Counted from the first letter of the stretch, positions 1-7,958 are shown. The stretch: 64,000 nt of DNA from Thermococcus zilligii AN1 (GCF_000258515.1 NZ_AJLF01000001.1:248001-312000), one strand, 5' to 3'. Notes: generated from the sequence alone by a model not told the origin. Numbers and translations: made by a program.

Positions 1-1036
1 CCCAAAGCTCGGCGTTGAAAAGACCGTCGAGAGGGCCCTCTACTACCTCCGCGAAGGGGCCGACATAATCGACATCGGCATGGTTTCTGGAGAGACCAAC
101 CTCGACTTCGTTGGGGAAATCCCGGAGATCAGGGAGCAACTCAGGGAGAAAGGCTTCGACGTCCCGATAAGCTTCGACTCGCTCAACACCGCTGAGATTG
201 AGAGGGCTTTAGACCATGCTGATTTATTCCTCAGCGTCGATGCCGGGAACATTGAGGAGCTAATAACTGAGAAGCCCGTCGTTCTAATCCCGACGAACCA
301 GAGGGAGGGCTTCTTTCCGACAAAGCCTGGAGAACGCGTCGAGTTTTTAGAAAGACTCAAGGAGGAGGCCCTGAATCTGGGCTACAAAAGGGTTATCATT
401 GACCCAATCCTCGAGCACGTGCCCCATCTCGCGCGCTCCATAACCGCTTTCCAGCTCTACCGTGAGAGGAACCCCGACGATGTCCTGCTCGCGGGCGCTG
501 GCAACGTGGTTGAGCTCTATGACGCGGACAGCGTTGGAATGAACGCCCTGCTGGCTGGGATCGCGAAGGAACTTTCCATAAGCCTGCTCCTCACCACAGA
601 GGTCAGCGCAAAGGCGAAGGGCTCGGTGAGGGAGCTTAGAAGGGCGATAGATATGAACCTCTTCGACATGCCAAAAGACCTCGGCTTCGACCTTCTGCTC
701 CTCAAGGAGAAGCGCGCGAGCGAGTGGAGGTTTGAGCCGGCTGAGAACATTATCGAAGCGAAGGAAAGGCACGTCCAGCTTGAGCCGGTTTACTTCCGGA
801 TATGGGTGGAAAAAGGAAAAATCTGGGTGAACGCATACCGCGGTGCCGAGGCCGTGCTCACCGTAACCGGGGAGGAGCCCAACGCGATAATGGACACGAT
901 TTTAGAGCACTTCGGGATAAGCCCGAGGCATGCTTTCTACCTCGGCCGCGAGCTGGAGAAGGCTAAGACCGCCCTGAAGTTGAGGAGGAGCTATACTCAG
1001 GAGGCCGAGCTGTTCGGGGAGTTCTACGGGAGTTAA
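1..1036 (+). CDS. Dihydropteroate synthase-like protein, 5' end cut by window
   Basis: The reading frame is open from base 2 and ends with TAA at 1034-1036; the start lies outside the window. The visible N-terminal part (GADIIDIGMVSGETNLDF) and the segment with VVLIPTN and GYKRVIIDPIL resemble the archaeal dihydropteroate-synthase-like family, a TIM-barrel related to bacterial FolP that is widespread in methanogens and Thermococcales. Whether it makes a pterin or has another role is unsettled for the archaeal family. The C-terminal third carries an extra domain beyond the barrel, as is usual for the archaeal form. The gene is followed by a convergent gene on the other strand after only 33 bases. 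Confidence 0.75.
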   Translation, partial: PKLGVEKTVERALYYLREGADIIDIGMVSGETNLDFVGEIPEIREQLREKGFDVPISFDSLNTAEIERALDHADLFLSVDAGNIEELITEKPVVLIPTNQREGFFPTKPGERVEFLERLKEEALNLGYKRVIIDPILEHVPHLARSITAFQLYRERNPDDVLLAGAGNVVELYDADSVGMNALLAGIAKELSISLLLTTEVSAKAKGSVRELRRAIDMNLFDMPKDLGFDLLLLKEKRASEWRFEPAENIIEAKERHVQLEPVYFRIWVEKGKIWVNAYRGAEAVLTVTGEEPNAIMDTILEHFGISPRHAFYLGRELEKAKTALKLRRSYTQEAELFGEFYGS

Positions 1037-1069
1037 GAAAAAACGTCTCTGAGGAAGCGCCGGGCGGCT

Positions 1070-1369
1070 CTACTCCTCTTCCAGTGGTATCCCCGGCTTC
1101 TTGAACCGCTCGTCTAGCTCTTCCCTCCTGCTTTTGACCCTCCCGTGGAGCGCTTCCACCTTCTCTTTTCCTGGATATTTGGCCCTGAGAACCGTCAGGA
1201 CGCCCTCGAGGAAGCCGAGTATGGAGACCTCTATGAAGTCCTTTCCTTTCTTGCTTTCCAGGCCTTCGTTCAGCCTCAAAAAGGAGTCGAGCCTCGCCAC
1301 AAGGGCTTTCTCATTCAGCTCTTCGAGCAGTTTCCTGACTTCTTCAACTTCCGGAACGTCAACGGCCAT
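1070..1369 (-). CDS. Small helical protein, DUF3216-like, Thermococcaceae
   Basis: A 99-residue, highly charged, helical protein without cysteines or membrane segments. I recognise it as probably DUF3216, a family that seems restricted to Thermococcaceae; function unknown. The start ATG at 1369 has a good ribosome binding site (GGGGGTGA). It lies 11 bases downstream of the TatD gene on the same strand, so the two are probably cotranscribed. The family name is from memory. Confidence 0.6.
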   Translation of the reverse strand: MAVDVPEVEEVRKLLEELNEKALVARLDSFLRLNEGLESKKGKDFIEVSILGFLEGVLTVLRAKYPGKEKVEALHGRVKSRREELDERFKKPGIPLEEE

Positions 1370-1380
1370 TTCGTCACCCC

Positions 1381-2139
1381 CTATAGTTTAAGCCCGAAGA
1401 ACTTTATAGCGTTCCTCTCCGTTGCCCTCTCAACTTCCTCCAGCTCCAGCCCCTTAAGCTCCGCTACCCTTTTAACAACGTACTCGACGTTCCACGGGTA
1501 GTTCTTCTCGCCCCTGTACGGGCTCATGTAAGGGGAATCGGTTTCCACGACGATGCTCTCAAGCGGCAGGGCCTCGGCCGCTTCTTTAACGGCTGGGATG
1601 AAGTCTATTCCCGTGTTTATACCGATCATGTGGCCGTTTTCCGCTATCTCGAGGGCCAAATCCCTCGGCCCGCTGTAGGAGTGGAAGTAGGCCCTAACGC
1701 CGGCCCTTTGAATGGCTTCAAAAACCTCCCGCTCCGCCTCCCTCGCGTGGAGAACGACCGGGAGATCCAGCTCGACCGCAACGCCCAGGAGGTGGTGGAA
1801 AATTTCCCTCTGGTTCCTCCTCTCCTCCTCACTCTCCGCGTAGTAAAAATCTAACCCTATCTCCCCGAGGGCGACTATTTCTCCCGCATGCTCGCGGATG
1901 AAGGCTTCAACGTTCCTGACCTTTTCCCAGTTCCCCCTCCTCGCTTCGTTTGGAGCGTAGCCGAGGGTCGGCTGGATGAAGCCGAAGTAAGGCTCCAGAA
2001 GCTCCCAGCTCTTCCAGACGTGGAACTTCCGGTATTCGGTGATGGAATCGACGACCGCTTTAAGGCGCTTCCTGCTCTCCTCCACGACTTCTCCGGCCTC
2101 TCCCTTGAACATCTCAACGTGGGCGTGGGCGTCTATCAT
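1381..2139 (-). CDS. tatD: TatD family metal-dependent hydrolase / DNase
   Basis: 252 residues with the TatD layout: N-terminal metal-binding MIDAHAHVEMF, EIGLDFYY (metal-bridging Glu), LPVVLHAREA (His) and VETDSPYMSP (Asp near the C terminus). The family consists of TIM-barrel metal-dependent hydrolases with DNase activity in characterised members. The substrate of this archaeal branch is not established. Start ATG 2139 lies close to an AT-rich stretch and lacks a strong ribosome binding site, so the message may be nearly leaderless. Probably first gene of an operon with the following small protein. Confidence 0.8.
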   Translation of the reverse strand: MIDAHAHVEMFKGEAGEVVEESRKRLKAVVDSITEYRKFHVWKSWELLEPYFGFIQPTLGYAPNEARRGNWEKVRNVEAFIREHAGEIVALGEIGLDFYYAESEEERRNQREIFHHLLGVAVELDLPVVLHAREAEREVFEAIQRAGVRAYFHSYSGPRDLALEIAENGHMIGINTGIDFIPAVKEAAEALPLESIVVETDSPYMSPYRGEKNYPWNVEYVVKRVAELKGLELEEVERATERNAIKFFGLKL

Positions 2140-2206
2140 GGTGGCGAGTTTGGCAGAGGGTAGAAAAGCTTTTTTGGCGAAGTGGCATATTCATGAGGGG
2201 ATTGTC

Positions 2207-3169
2207 ATGTCAAGCATGCCGCCTGAACTCAAGAAATACATGGAGAAGGTCATCGAGGCCCTCAGGGATAGGCCCGTTAAGGAGGTGCTGAGCTACGCCA
2301 TCTTCAATGAGAAAGAGGAGGTTGAATACTACCGCAAGCTCGCGGAGCGGGCGGGCAGGGAGAGCGTGAGGGTGTTATTCACCCAGATGGCCGACGAGAG
2401 CCAGGGGCACCACGACGAGCTCTACTCGCTTTTTAAAAAGCTTTACCCGGGCGAGGAGCCGGTGAAAGTTGATGCCCCGCCCGTTGAGGTAGCCCCCTTC
2501 TACCCGAAGTTCGAAGCTGTGGATGACTACCTCGAGGCTCTGGAGTACTGCATGCAGAGCGAGCTGTTCGCCGAGGAGACCTACGCGATTCTTGCCCAGA
2601 AGGCAACGCACGAGGAGTCGAAAGTCTTCTTTGCCCAGCTCGCGAGCATCGAGAACAGCCACTACAAACGCCTAAAAAAGGCCTATGACCTGCTCTCCAG
2701 CTTCAAAGCCAAGAAAATGCTCCCGGAGGACATTTCGCCTGGAGGATACCTCTTTCCAGACAAAATTAAGGCCCGCTACATGCTCCTTGACCTGATAGGA
2801 AAAGGACTCAAGCCCTACGTCTTCAGCAGGGACCCTCCAAAGAAGCTCCTTGAGTGGTTCAAGCGCGATGATATGACCACGGTCTGGGTAAGTAAAGCGT
2901 CCGTTAAGGGAGCAATGACCCCCAAATCCCTTGTCGACTCCAAAGAAAGCCTGGCGGAGATCATGAGGGAGGAAAAAGCCCTCATCCTGATTGAGAACTT
3001 TGAGGCGATAGTCGCAAGCGAGGGGTTTCCCAGGGCCCTTGAACTTGTCTCCCTCCTCAGGGACGTGGCCATGGTTTCGGGCTCTTACCTCCTCGTTCAC
3101 GCCAAGAAGAACGCCCTCTCCAGGAGGGAATGGGCCATACTGGAGTCGGAGCTTGAAGTAATAGAATAG
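2207..3169 (+). CDS. Rubrerythrin-like diiron domain fused to DUF835
   Basis: 320 residues. The start ATG 2207 is chosen because GAGGGG lies six bases upstream; a longer in-frame extension upstream overlaps the divergent tatD promoter. Residues 1 to about 165 form two helical repeats with the ferritin-like pattern (NEKEEVEYYRKL, DESQGHHDEL, then SELFAEETYAIL, IENSHYKRL), giving paired Glu/ExxH ligands for a diiron site. Residues about 180-320 match DUF835 (GGYLF, SRDPPKKLLEWF, ALILIENFEAIV), a domain frequent in Thermococcales signalling-like proteins. Rubrerythrin domains commonly act in peroxide or oxygen defence; the role of DUF835 is unknown, so the fusion may be a redox sensor. There is no rubredoxin CxxC module. 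Confidence 0.75.
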   Translation: MSSMPPELKKYMEKVIEALRDRPVKEVLSYAIFNEKEEVEYYRKLAERAGRESVRVLFTQMADESQGHHDELYSLFKKLYPGEEPVKVDAPPVEVAPFYPKFEAVDDYLEALEYCMQSELFAEETYAILAQKATHEESKVFFAQLASIENSHYKRLKKAYDLLSSFKAKKMLPEDISPGGYLFPDKIKARYMLLDLIGKGLKPYVFSRDPPKKLLEWFKRDDMTTVWVSKASVKGAMTPKSLVDSKESLAEIMREEKALILIENFEAIVASEGFPRALELVSLLRDVAMVSGSYLLVHAKKNALSRREWAILESELEVIE

Positions 3170-3170
3170 C

Positions 3171-3416
3171 TCAGATCTTCCGCGTCTCCCAGATCACCCT
3201 CCCATCTTTCCTCACGACCTTCAGAATCCTGTGGTAGGGTATCTGGGCGTCGCCGACGAAGAAGTACCCGTGTCCGAGTTCTATCATATCAACGGGAATC
3301 CTCTTGACGTCTCCGTAAGCTCCCCTGTGCTCGATGAGGATGTAGTAATCGCCCTCATTCTCCCGCGGGTCGTACTTGATCTTAGCCAAAACCTCCTTGA
3401 CGGAGCCCTTCCTCAT
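3171..3416 (-). CDS. DUF504 (UPF0248) family protein
   Basis: 81 residues from ATG 3416; an in-frame GTG nine bases upstream is possible, but ATG has GGGGTGG at good spacing and its ATGA overlaps the stop of the upstream MBL gene. The sequence (VKEVLAKIKYDP, YYILIEHRGAYGDVKRIP, IPYHRILKVVRKDG) is that of DUF504, a small archaeal/eukaryotic domain. In some proteins it is fused to RNA-related domains such as the 2'-5' ligase type. Function unknown. Translational coupling with the MBL hydrolase is likely. Confidence 0.8.
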   Translation of the reverse strand: MRKGSVKEVLAKIKYDPRENEGDYYILIEHRGAYGDVKRIPVDMIELGHGYFFVGDAQIPYHRILKVVRKDGRVIWETRKI

Positions 3417-4114
3417 CGGAGCCACCCCAGTATCTCTCCGAGGTTCCTCTTCCAGTCGTCTATGTACCTTCCGTGGCCGGGGAGGCCGAAATCGACCTCG
3501 AACTCTGAAAGCCTCCCAAGGCTCTCCTTCAGTTCCCGGCCGTTTCCCGTGGGGAGGTCTGTTCTCCCGGCGGTGCCTTTGAAGACAGTGTCCCCCGTGA
3601 ACATGAGCCTCGTCTCCCCGTCGTCCAGGTAGAGGCAGGAGCTTCCGGCGGTGTGGCCGGGGGTGTGGATAAGCTCGAACTCCAGAGAGCCTATTTTTAG
3701 CTTGCTTCCGTCTTTGAGCCTTAGATCCACTCTCTGCGGCTCAAACTTCCGCCCGTAGTAATAGGCAAGGATAACGTAATCGTCTCCTTTCTCCAGCGTT
3801 TCCGCCGTTACCTCGTGGGCCGCGAAGAGGACTTCTATGCCCTTTCCTTCAAGCCACTCCCCCAGCGGCCCGTTTCCCCCCACATGGTCAAAGTGCTCAT
3901 GGGTGTTGAAAATGATCGCCCTCTTTATTCCATCAAGGTAACTCTCCCAGATCCTGGTGTAGACGTGCCAGTTCACCCCAGTGCCGGTGTCGATTATCAG
4001 CGCCTCTTCCTTATCTCGCACGAAGTAAAGGTTGGAGTCCCACGCGATTCCGGGGAGCATTACCGTGTGGGGAGGAATCTCAACCGGCACCAGCTCGCGC
4101 GGGAGCTCCTTCAC
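3413..4114 (-). CDS. Metallo-beta-lactamase fold hydrolase, glyoxalase II type
   Basis: About 233 residues. GTG 4114 is preferred over GTG 4123 because AGGAGG sits eight bases before it. The metal motif is complete: NTHEHFDHVGG (HxHxDH), HTPGHTAGS (His), FTGDTVF (Asp) and LPGHGRYI (last His). The order and spacing fit small glyoxalase II-like hydrolases that cleave thioesters or related substrates. The substrate is not predictable. It overlaps the DUF504 gene by four bases and is probably in an operon with it. Confidence 0.8.
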   Translation of the reverse strand: MKELPRELVPVEIPPHTVMLPGIAWDSNLYFVRDKEEALIIDTGTGVNWHVYTRIWESYLDGIKRAIIFNTHEHFDHVGGNGPLGEWLEGKGIEVLFAAHEVTAETLEKGDDYVILAYYYGRKFEPQRVDLRLKDGSKLKIGSLEFELIHTPGHTAGSSCLYLDDGETRLMFTGDTVFKGTAGRTDLPTGNGRELKESLGRLSEFEVDFGLPGHGRYIDDWKRNLGEILGWLR

Positions 4115-4400
4115 CGTCTCCACCTCCTAAAAGGGCTCGAGGGGGGACCGCCTCTTCATCCCGGGGGAGCAGTCCCGTCAGGAGGGATGAATATCTTCAT
4201 CGCCCTGGAAATCTAAAAGCCCGGAACGGGCTTTATTCTCTGAATACGGCTTTTTGATGGAGGTAGGGCTCATCGCCCCGCCATCAATTCATCGCCTCAA
4301 TTCCGATTAACCCTTCCGATACGGCTTTAAAAGGTTTTACCTCCTCTTAACACTTCTTCAATGCAACCCCTTTCCTCGGGCGGTCAGGCGTTAATCGAGT
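4115..4400. other. Intergenic stretch with a short hairpin, no gene seen
   Basis: No convincing gene in 286 bases. The left part holds the promoter and leader of the minus-strand MBL gene. A perfect 8-bp hairpin (AAAGCCCG, GAA loop, CGGGCTTT) lies at 4216-4234. The right part is AT-richer, with a TTTAAAAGG box near 4325-4333. Confidence 0.5.
4216..4234. terminator. Perfect 8-bp stem, 3-base loop hairpin
   Basis: AAAGCCCG and CGGGCTTT flank GAA and are followed on the plus strand by TTATTCTC. The shape resembles a factor-independent terminator, but no gene ends into it on either strand, so it may be a leftover of deleted DNA. Confidence 0.35.
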
Positions 4401-5045
4401 TTAAAAGGTGTAAAACAGATCGGCTCCTTTCAGGATTGTGAAGGCCTCGTATTTAATCCCCCAGAGCTCAAGAAACTCCCTGAAGCGGTAAGTGTGCTGG
4501 ATGGGCACCACTATCACCCACGCACCCCACTGCTCACCGTTGAGCTCCTTCAGCAGGCCGCTTTTCATGTCCCTTCCCTTCAGCGCGTACTGGAAGCGCA
4601 CTCGCTCTTTTCTTGGGAGGCCGCCCAGGGTGAAGCGGAAGAGGGCGTAGGCTTTCCCGTTCACGAGCTCGGCAAGGTTTTTACCGTGGCGGAGGGAGTA
4701 CCCTTCTATCAGCAACCCCAGGCTCGCGAGGTTGTTGGGGTCGAAGAGCTCTTCAAGGCTTATTGCCTTAATGTCGAGTTTTTCCCGGGGGATTATTGTG
4801 GAGAGTGCCCCTTTCAACTGGAGGATTAGCTCCCTGAGCTGCAGGGGTGGAAGTTTTTTTCGGGTGAGTATCATAAGATCCAGATCGTTGGGCCTCTCCT
4901 TTCCCAGAACCGTCGAACCGTATAAGACTACGTCAAAAACTTCCTCGTGACTTTCGAGAAATGTTCTTACCGCATTCCGGAGGTGCTGAGAGTTGGAAAA
5001 TGGAAAAGGGGGTTCAGATTTTGTCGTAAAGTCCGTGGGCATCAT
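4401..5045 (-). CDS. MNT-type nucleotidyltransferase, partner of a HEPN gene
   Basis: 214 residues. The N-terminal half has the minimal nucleotidyltransferase core: LYGSTVLGKERPNDLDLMIL, with the GS motif and the DLDL acidic pair, and a third acidic candidate in KLDIKAIS. In HEPN/MNT toxin-antitoxin pairs the MNT protein neutralises the HEPN toxin, in characterised cases by AMP transfer. The start ATG 5045 has GGAGGTG seven bases upstream, inside the end of the preceding broken HEPN gene, which it overlaps by 32 bases. The C-terminal half (about 100 residues) is not recognised. Because its partner is broken, this may be an orphan antitoxin now. Confidence 0.7.
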   Translation of the reverse strand: MMPTDFTTKSEPPFPFSNSQHLRNAVRTFLESHEEVFDVVLYGSTVLGKERPNDLDLMILTRKKLPPLQLRELILQLKGALSTIIPREKLDIKAISLEELFDPNNLASLGLLIEGYSLRHGKNLAELVNGKAYALFRFTLGGLPRKERVRFQYALKGRDMKSGLLKELNGEQWGAWVIVVPIQHTYRFREFLELWGIKYEAFTILKGADLFYTF

Positions 5046-5261
5046 TTTTCAGCACCTCCACCCATTCTTTTGTGGCCCTCATGAGATACGCCTTGCGGTA
5101 GTTGTTGAAGTGGAAGTCCACGAGATCATATAGTCGCAGATTGCTATAAGGGCCTTGAAATAGAGGTTTAGAGCCGAGTTGTAATGGCCTTTGCTGAATA
5201 AGTAGTCCGCGTCTTCGAGGTATTCTCGTGCGTTGTCTCTGAGTTCCTGGGGAGTGACCAT
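5014..5261 (-). pseudogene. HEPN-domain gene with internal out-of-frame deletion
   Basis: Two halves of a small HEPN-like protein are found in different frames. From ATG 5261 one reads MVTPQELRDNAREYLEDADY and on to ALIAICDYM, the typical first helices. The second half, in another frame down to the TGA at 5014-5016, reads YDLVDFHFNNYRKAYLMRAT and then KEWVEVLKNDAHGLYDKI. The switch is near 5127, at TATATGAT. Together they give about 82 residues against roughly 110-130 for intact relatives, so the middle (the loop and the helix before YDLV) appears deleted and the frame lost. HEPN proteins are usually RNases. It is the first gene of the unit with the nucleotidyltransferase. Confidence 0.7.
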
Positions 5262-5272
5262 GTCGTTTCCCC

Positions 5273-5364
5273 GTTATCAAGATAACCAACAGCAGGCATA
5301 TAAAGTTTTGTGTTGTCATAATAACAGGAAAGGCTATAATATTGATGGTTGTTATCATGACAAC
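5273..5364. repeat. Three 14-bp palindromes at exact 39-bp spacing, likely operator array
   Basis: Copies: GTTATCAAGATAAC at 5273-5286, GTTGTCATAATAAC at 5312-5325 and GTTATCATGACAAC at 5351-5364. Consensus GTTRTCAWRAYAAC. The start-to-start distance is 39 bases both times. The array lies directly upstream of the broken HEPN gene (start 5261 on the minus strand). A TATA-like TTTATATG (minus strand, about 5296-5303) falls between copies one and two, so a bound protein would block transcription. The regulator is not obvious nearby. Confidence 0.7.
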
Positions 5365-5439
5365 CCCTCGCGGGCAAGGCTGATCCTAAGATAGGACTGG
5401 TTCTGGAGGGCTCTAAAAATCTTTAACCAGGTGAACCCG

Positions 5440-5662
5440 TCACTGGTTATCGAATGGGATTTCCCTCATGGCTTTGCCCATTAAATGCCCGCTCCACTTC
5501 TTCTTGTTCGTGATGAACTTCAGCCTTGGAATGAGCGGCTTGAAGTCGAGGTAGAAGAGCTTTGCTTAACCCCTATCCTCAGCGGGTAGGTCTCATTTAG
5601 GTGTGGCGGGCTTTTGAAGATCCTCGTCGAATCCTCATAAGGCCCGCTAACGGCCTCAAAGA
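5440..5662 (-). pseudogene. Remnant of an EVE-domain (UPF0310) protein
   Basis: The minus strand encodes IFEAVSGPYEDSTRIFKSPP with [13 protein letters not shown], then after a frame change near 5560-5570 [20 protein letters not shown] and [15 protein letters not shown], ending in TGA at 5440-5442. This is the C-terminal two thirds of the archaeal EVE/UPF0310 family, whose Pyrococcus member has a known PUA-like fold. EVE domains are thought to read modified DNA or RNA bases and often sit in defence loci. The N-terminal part is absent: homology begins right at the stop codon of the upstream STAND gene. So one deletion joint and one frameshift are visible. Confidence 0.7.
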
Positions 5663-7926
5663 TGCTCTGGCGGTACCTTATTAACCTTACTTGTCAAAAT
5701 TTTCTCCAGCTCCCCGAGGACAGCATCGTAGAGCCGCTCGTTTCCCCTGAGTTTTTCCCTCCCCCTCCCAAAGTACTCCTCTCCCTCCCTCCCTTCGAGC
5801 CTCTCGGCGGCGCCGAGGAAGAGGTAGCCAGCCCAGCCGAGGGGGTAGTTGGTGCTCTCCGCGATGCGCACGAGCTCCCAGGCGTCTGTCCTGGCCTTTT
5901 CAAGCTCACCGAGGGCAAGGTAAGACACGCACCTGTAGGCAATCGAGTCCGCGGCCCTCCTGTAGTTCCTCAACTTCAGGAAGTACTCCGCGGCCTTCGT
6001 GGCGTATTCCACAGCCTTTCCGTAGTTCTTAAGCCCGTAGTAGGCCTTGGCGAGCTCCATATATGTGGCGTGCTCCAGGAAACGTATTCCATAAGCCTTC
6101 GAAAGCTCCAGCGCTTCCCCGTAGTAAGTTACCGCCCTCTCGTAGCTCTCCATCCCTGCGTATATGTCCCCTATGTGGAGCAGGATCAGCGGTTCCTCCT
6201 GGACGTCCTTCAGCTCCCTCACAATTTCGAGCTCTTTGAAGGCGCTTTCCAGGGCCCCTTCAACGTCTCCCCGACGGTAGTCATACTTTGTCTTCTCCAT
6301 GTAGTAGGAGAGCCACGTGTACAAGTCCTTCAGCTCCTCCGCCAGCTTCCTCGTTTTTTCCAGGTATTCTCCGGCACTTCCCATGTCGCCGAGCTCCATT
6401 GAGAGGTCAGCCAAAAGGGATTCAACCTCGGCTTTAAACACCCCCTCAAGCACCGGCTCGGCCTCAAGCCACAGTTTCTTTGCCTTCTCGTAGAGACCCT
6501 TCTGGAAGTACACCATCCCCATCTCGAGCTTCACGGCGGGCTCTTCCGACAGGGGGGAGAGGATCCGAAGGTACGCCGTTGGAAAGTCGGTTATTACAAG
6601 TTTCATCTTCGTTATCCTAAAGGCCACGAGCTTTCTGACCCTCTCGCGATCTCCGGAGGCGATGGCGTACTTCATTGCCCTGAGGAAGTCGGCTGGAGTT
6701 TCTTTCTCTGCAAGATAGTCGGAGTAGGCCCCGTAGTACTGCGCGCTCTCCAAGTTTGAGACCTCCCTCAGGAAGCCCCTCAGGAGCTCGTGGATTGAAT
6801 ACCCGTCCCCTTTCCTCTCGATCAACCCCCGCCTCAGGAGAGAATACAGGACGGAAAACGCGTTTTTCTTCCTGTAGAGGGCTTTAATGGCCTCGTATTC
6901 CACAGGTTCGTCAAAGAGGGCCAGGATGGACAGCATCAGTCTTTCGTCCTCACCCAGCTCCTTGTAGACCTCCCCGAAGAGGAAGTCGAACAGGTTTTCC
7001 TGCCTCTTTTCCCTGATCTGGCCTTCCAGGAGGAGGTTTAACGCTAAGGGATGCCCTAAGGTCAGCCCGTAGAGACCCGCGAACTCCTCTGGGTCCATTT
7101 TCTCCCCTTTCATCCTCACGAGCTCGTAAGCTTCCTCCGGCTTCAGTCCCCTGAGCTCGAGGTATGTAACACCGTCCGCCCCGAGGTTTGGCTTTACCCT
7201 CGTTGTAACGACGATCCTCCCCTCCCTAAGCCTGGGGGCAAGGTAGGTGAGCATTCTGAGAACCCTCTCGTCCTCGCACTTGTGGAGGTCATCCAGGACG
7301 ACGGTGCCCCTGGTGGCCTCAAGTCCCTCGGTTATCAGCTCAAAAACGTCCGCCTCACTCCTTCCCCCGCCCCTCAGGTACTCGGTCAGTTCACCCCACC
7401 CAAGGGAGTTCAGAAAAAGACCGAACTGCCAGGTCAGGTAGTAAAAGTCCTCGAGGCCTGTGAAGGAATACCAGCAGGCCGAGGGGAAGGCCCTGGCCGC
7501 GAGAAAAGTTTTCCCTATGCCCGCCATTCCGTATATTACCACTACCCCCTTAGAGCCCAGGAGGAGGTCGAGCTCTTCCCTTCTCCCCACGAAGTTTTCT
7601 ACCGGGGGCACTCTTTTGGGCCTCAGGAGGGTCTCATCGAACTCTTCTTCCCCTGCGCGGACCCTGATCTCCCCGGGCTTCAGCTCAACCCTTATCTCGC
7701 CCGTCCGGAGGGAGTACACCCTAACGTTCCTGTCCCCGACGCGAACCCAGCGTCCTGCCACAAGCCCGAGCTTTTCAAGCTGTTTTAACCTCCGAGAAAC
7801 GTCAGTCTCATCCCTCTGGAGTAGCCTGGCGAGTTCCCTCGGGTGAAACGATCCCGATCCGAGCAGGGTGAGTATCTGGAGGTTTGTCTCATTTGAGAGG
7901 GCCTTCAGCAGGGGATGGACTTTCAT
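5656..7926 (-). CDS. ArsR-type HTH / STAND ATPase / TPR transcription regulator
   Basis: About 756 residues. An in-frame GTG at 7947 is rejected because a TATA box (GTATAAATAGG) sits immediately before it; ATG 7926 lies about 25 bases from the box, as expected for a leaderless message. Residues 1-75: winged helix of ArsR type (LKALSNETNLQILTLLGSGS, VSRRLKQLEKLGLV). Residues about 110-140: VGRREELDLLLGSKG and Walker A GMAGIGKT; Walker B VVLDDLHK near 210. The rest is helical with TPR-like repeats (YYGEALELSKAYG, YYGLKNYGKAVEYATKAAEY). This MalT-like design suggests an ATP- and ligand-dependent switch. The C terminus abuts the truncated EVE gene, so it may have lost its original end. Confidence 0.8.
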   Translation of the reverse strand: MKVHPLLKALSNETNLQILTLLGSGSFHPRELARLLQRDETDVSRRLKQLEKLGLVAGRWVRVGDRNVRVYSLRTGEIRVELKPGEIRVRAGEEEFDETLLRPKRVPPVENFVGRREELDLLLGSKGVVVIYGMAGIGKTFLAARAFPSACWYSFTGLEDFYYLTWQFGLFLNSLGWGELTEYLRGGGRSEADVFELITEGLEATRGTVVLDDLHKCEDERVLRMLTYLAPRLREGRIVVTTRVKPNLGADGVTYLELRGLKPEEAYELVRMKGEKMDPEEFAGLYGLTLGHPLALNLLLEGQIREKRQENLFDFLFGEVYKELGEDERLMLSILALFDEPVEYEAIKALYRKKNAFSVLYSLLRRGLIERKGDGYSIHELLRGFLREVSNLESAQYYGAYSDYLAEKETPADFLRAMKYAIASGDRERVRKLVAFRITKMKLVITDFPTAYLRILSPLSEEPAVKLEMGMVYFQKGLYEKAKKLWLEAEPVLEGVFKAEVESLLADLSMELGDMGSAGEYLEKTRKLAEELKDLYTWLSYYMEKTKYDYRRGDVEGALESAFKELEIVRELKDVQEEPLILLHIGDIYAGMESYERAVTYYGEALELSKAYGIRFLEHATYMELAKAYYGLKNYGKAVEYATKAAEYFLKLRNYRRAADSIAYRCVSYLALGELEKARTDAWELVRIAESTNYPLGWAGYLFLGAAERLEGREGEEYFGRGREKLRGNERLYDAVLGELEKILTSKVNKVPPEHL

Positions 7927-7948
7927 GATTGGTTCTTTGTTGTGCACC

Positions 7949-7958
7949 TATTTATACC
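7949..7958 (-). promoter_or_regulatory. TATA box of the STAND regulator gene
   Basis: TATAAATAGG-type box on the minus strand, about 25 bases before ATG 7926. It supports the shorter, leaderless start for the regulator. Confidence 0.5.
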
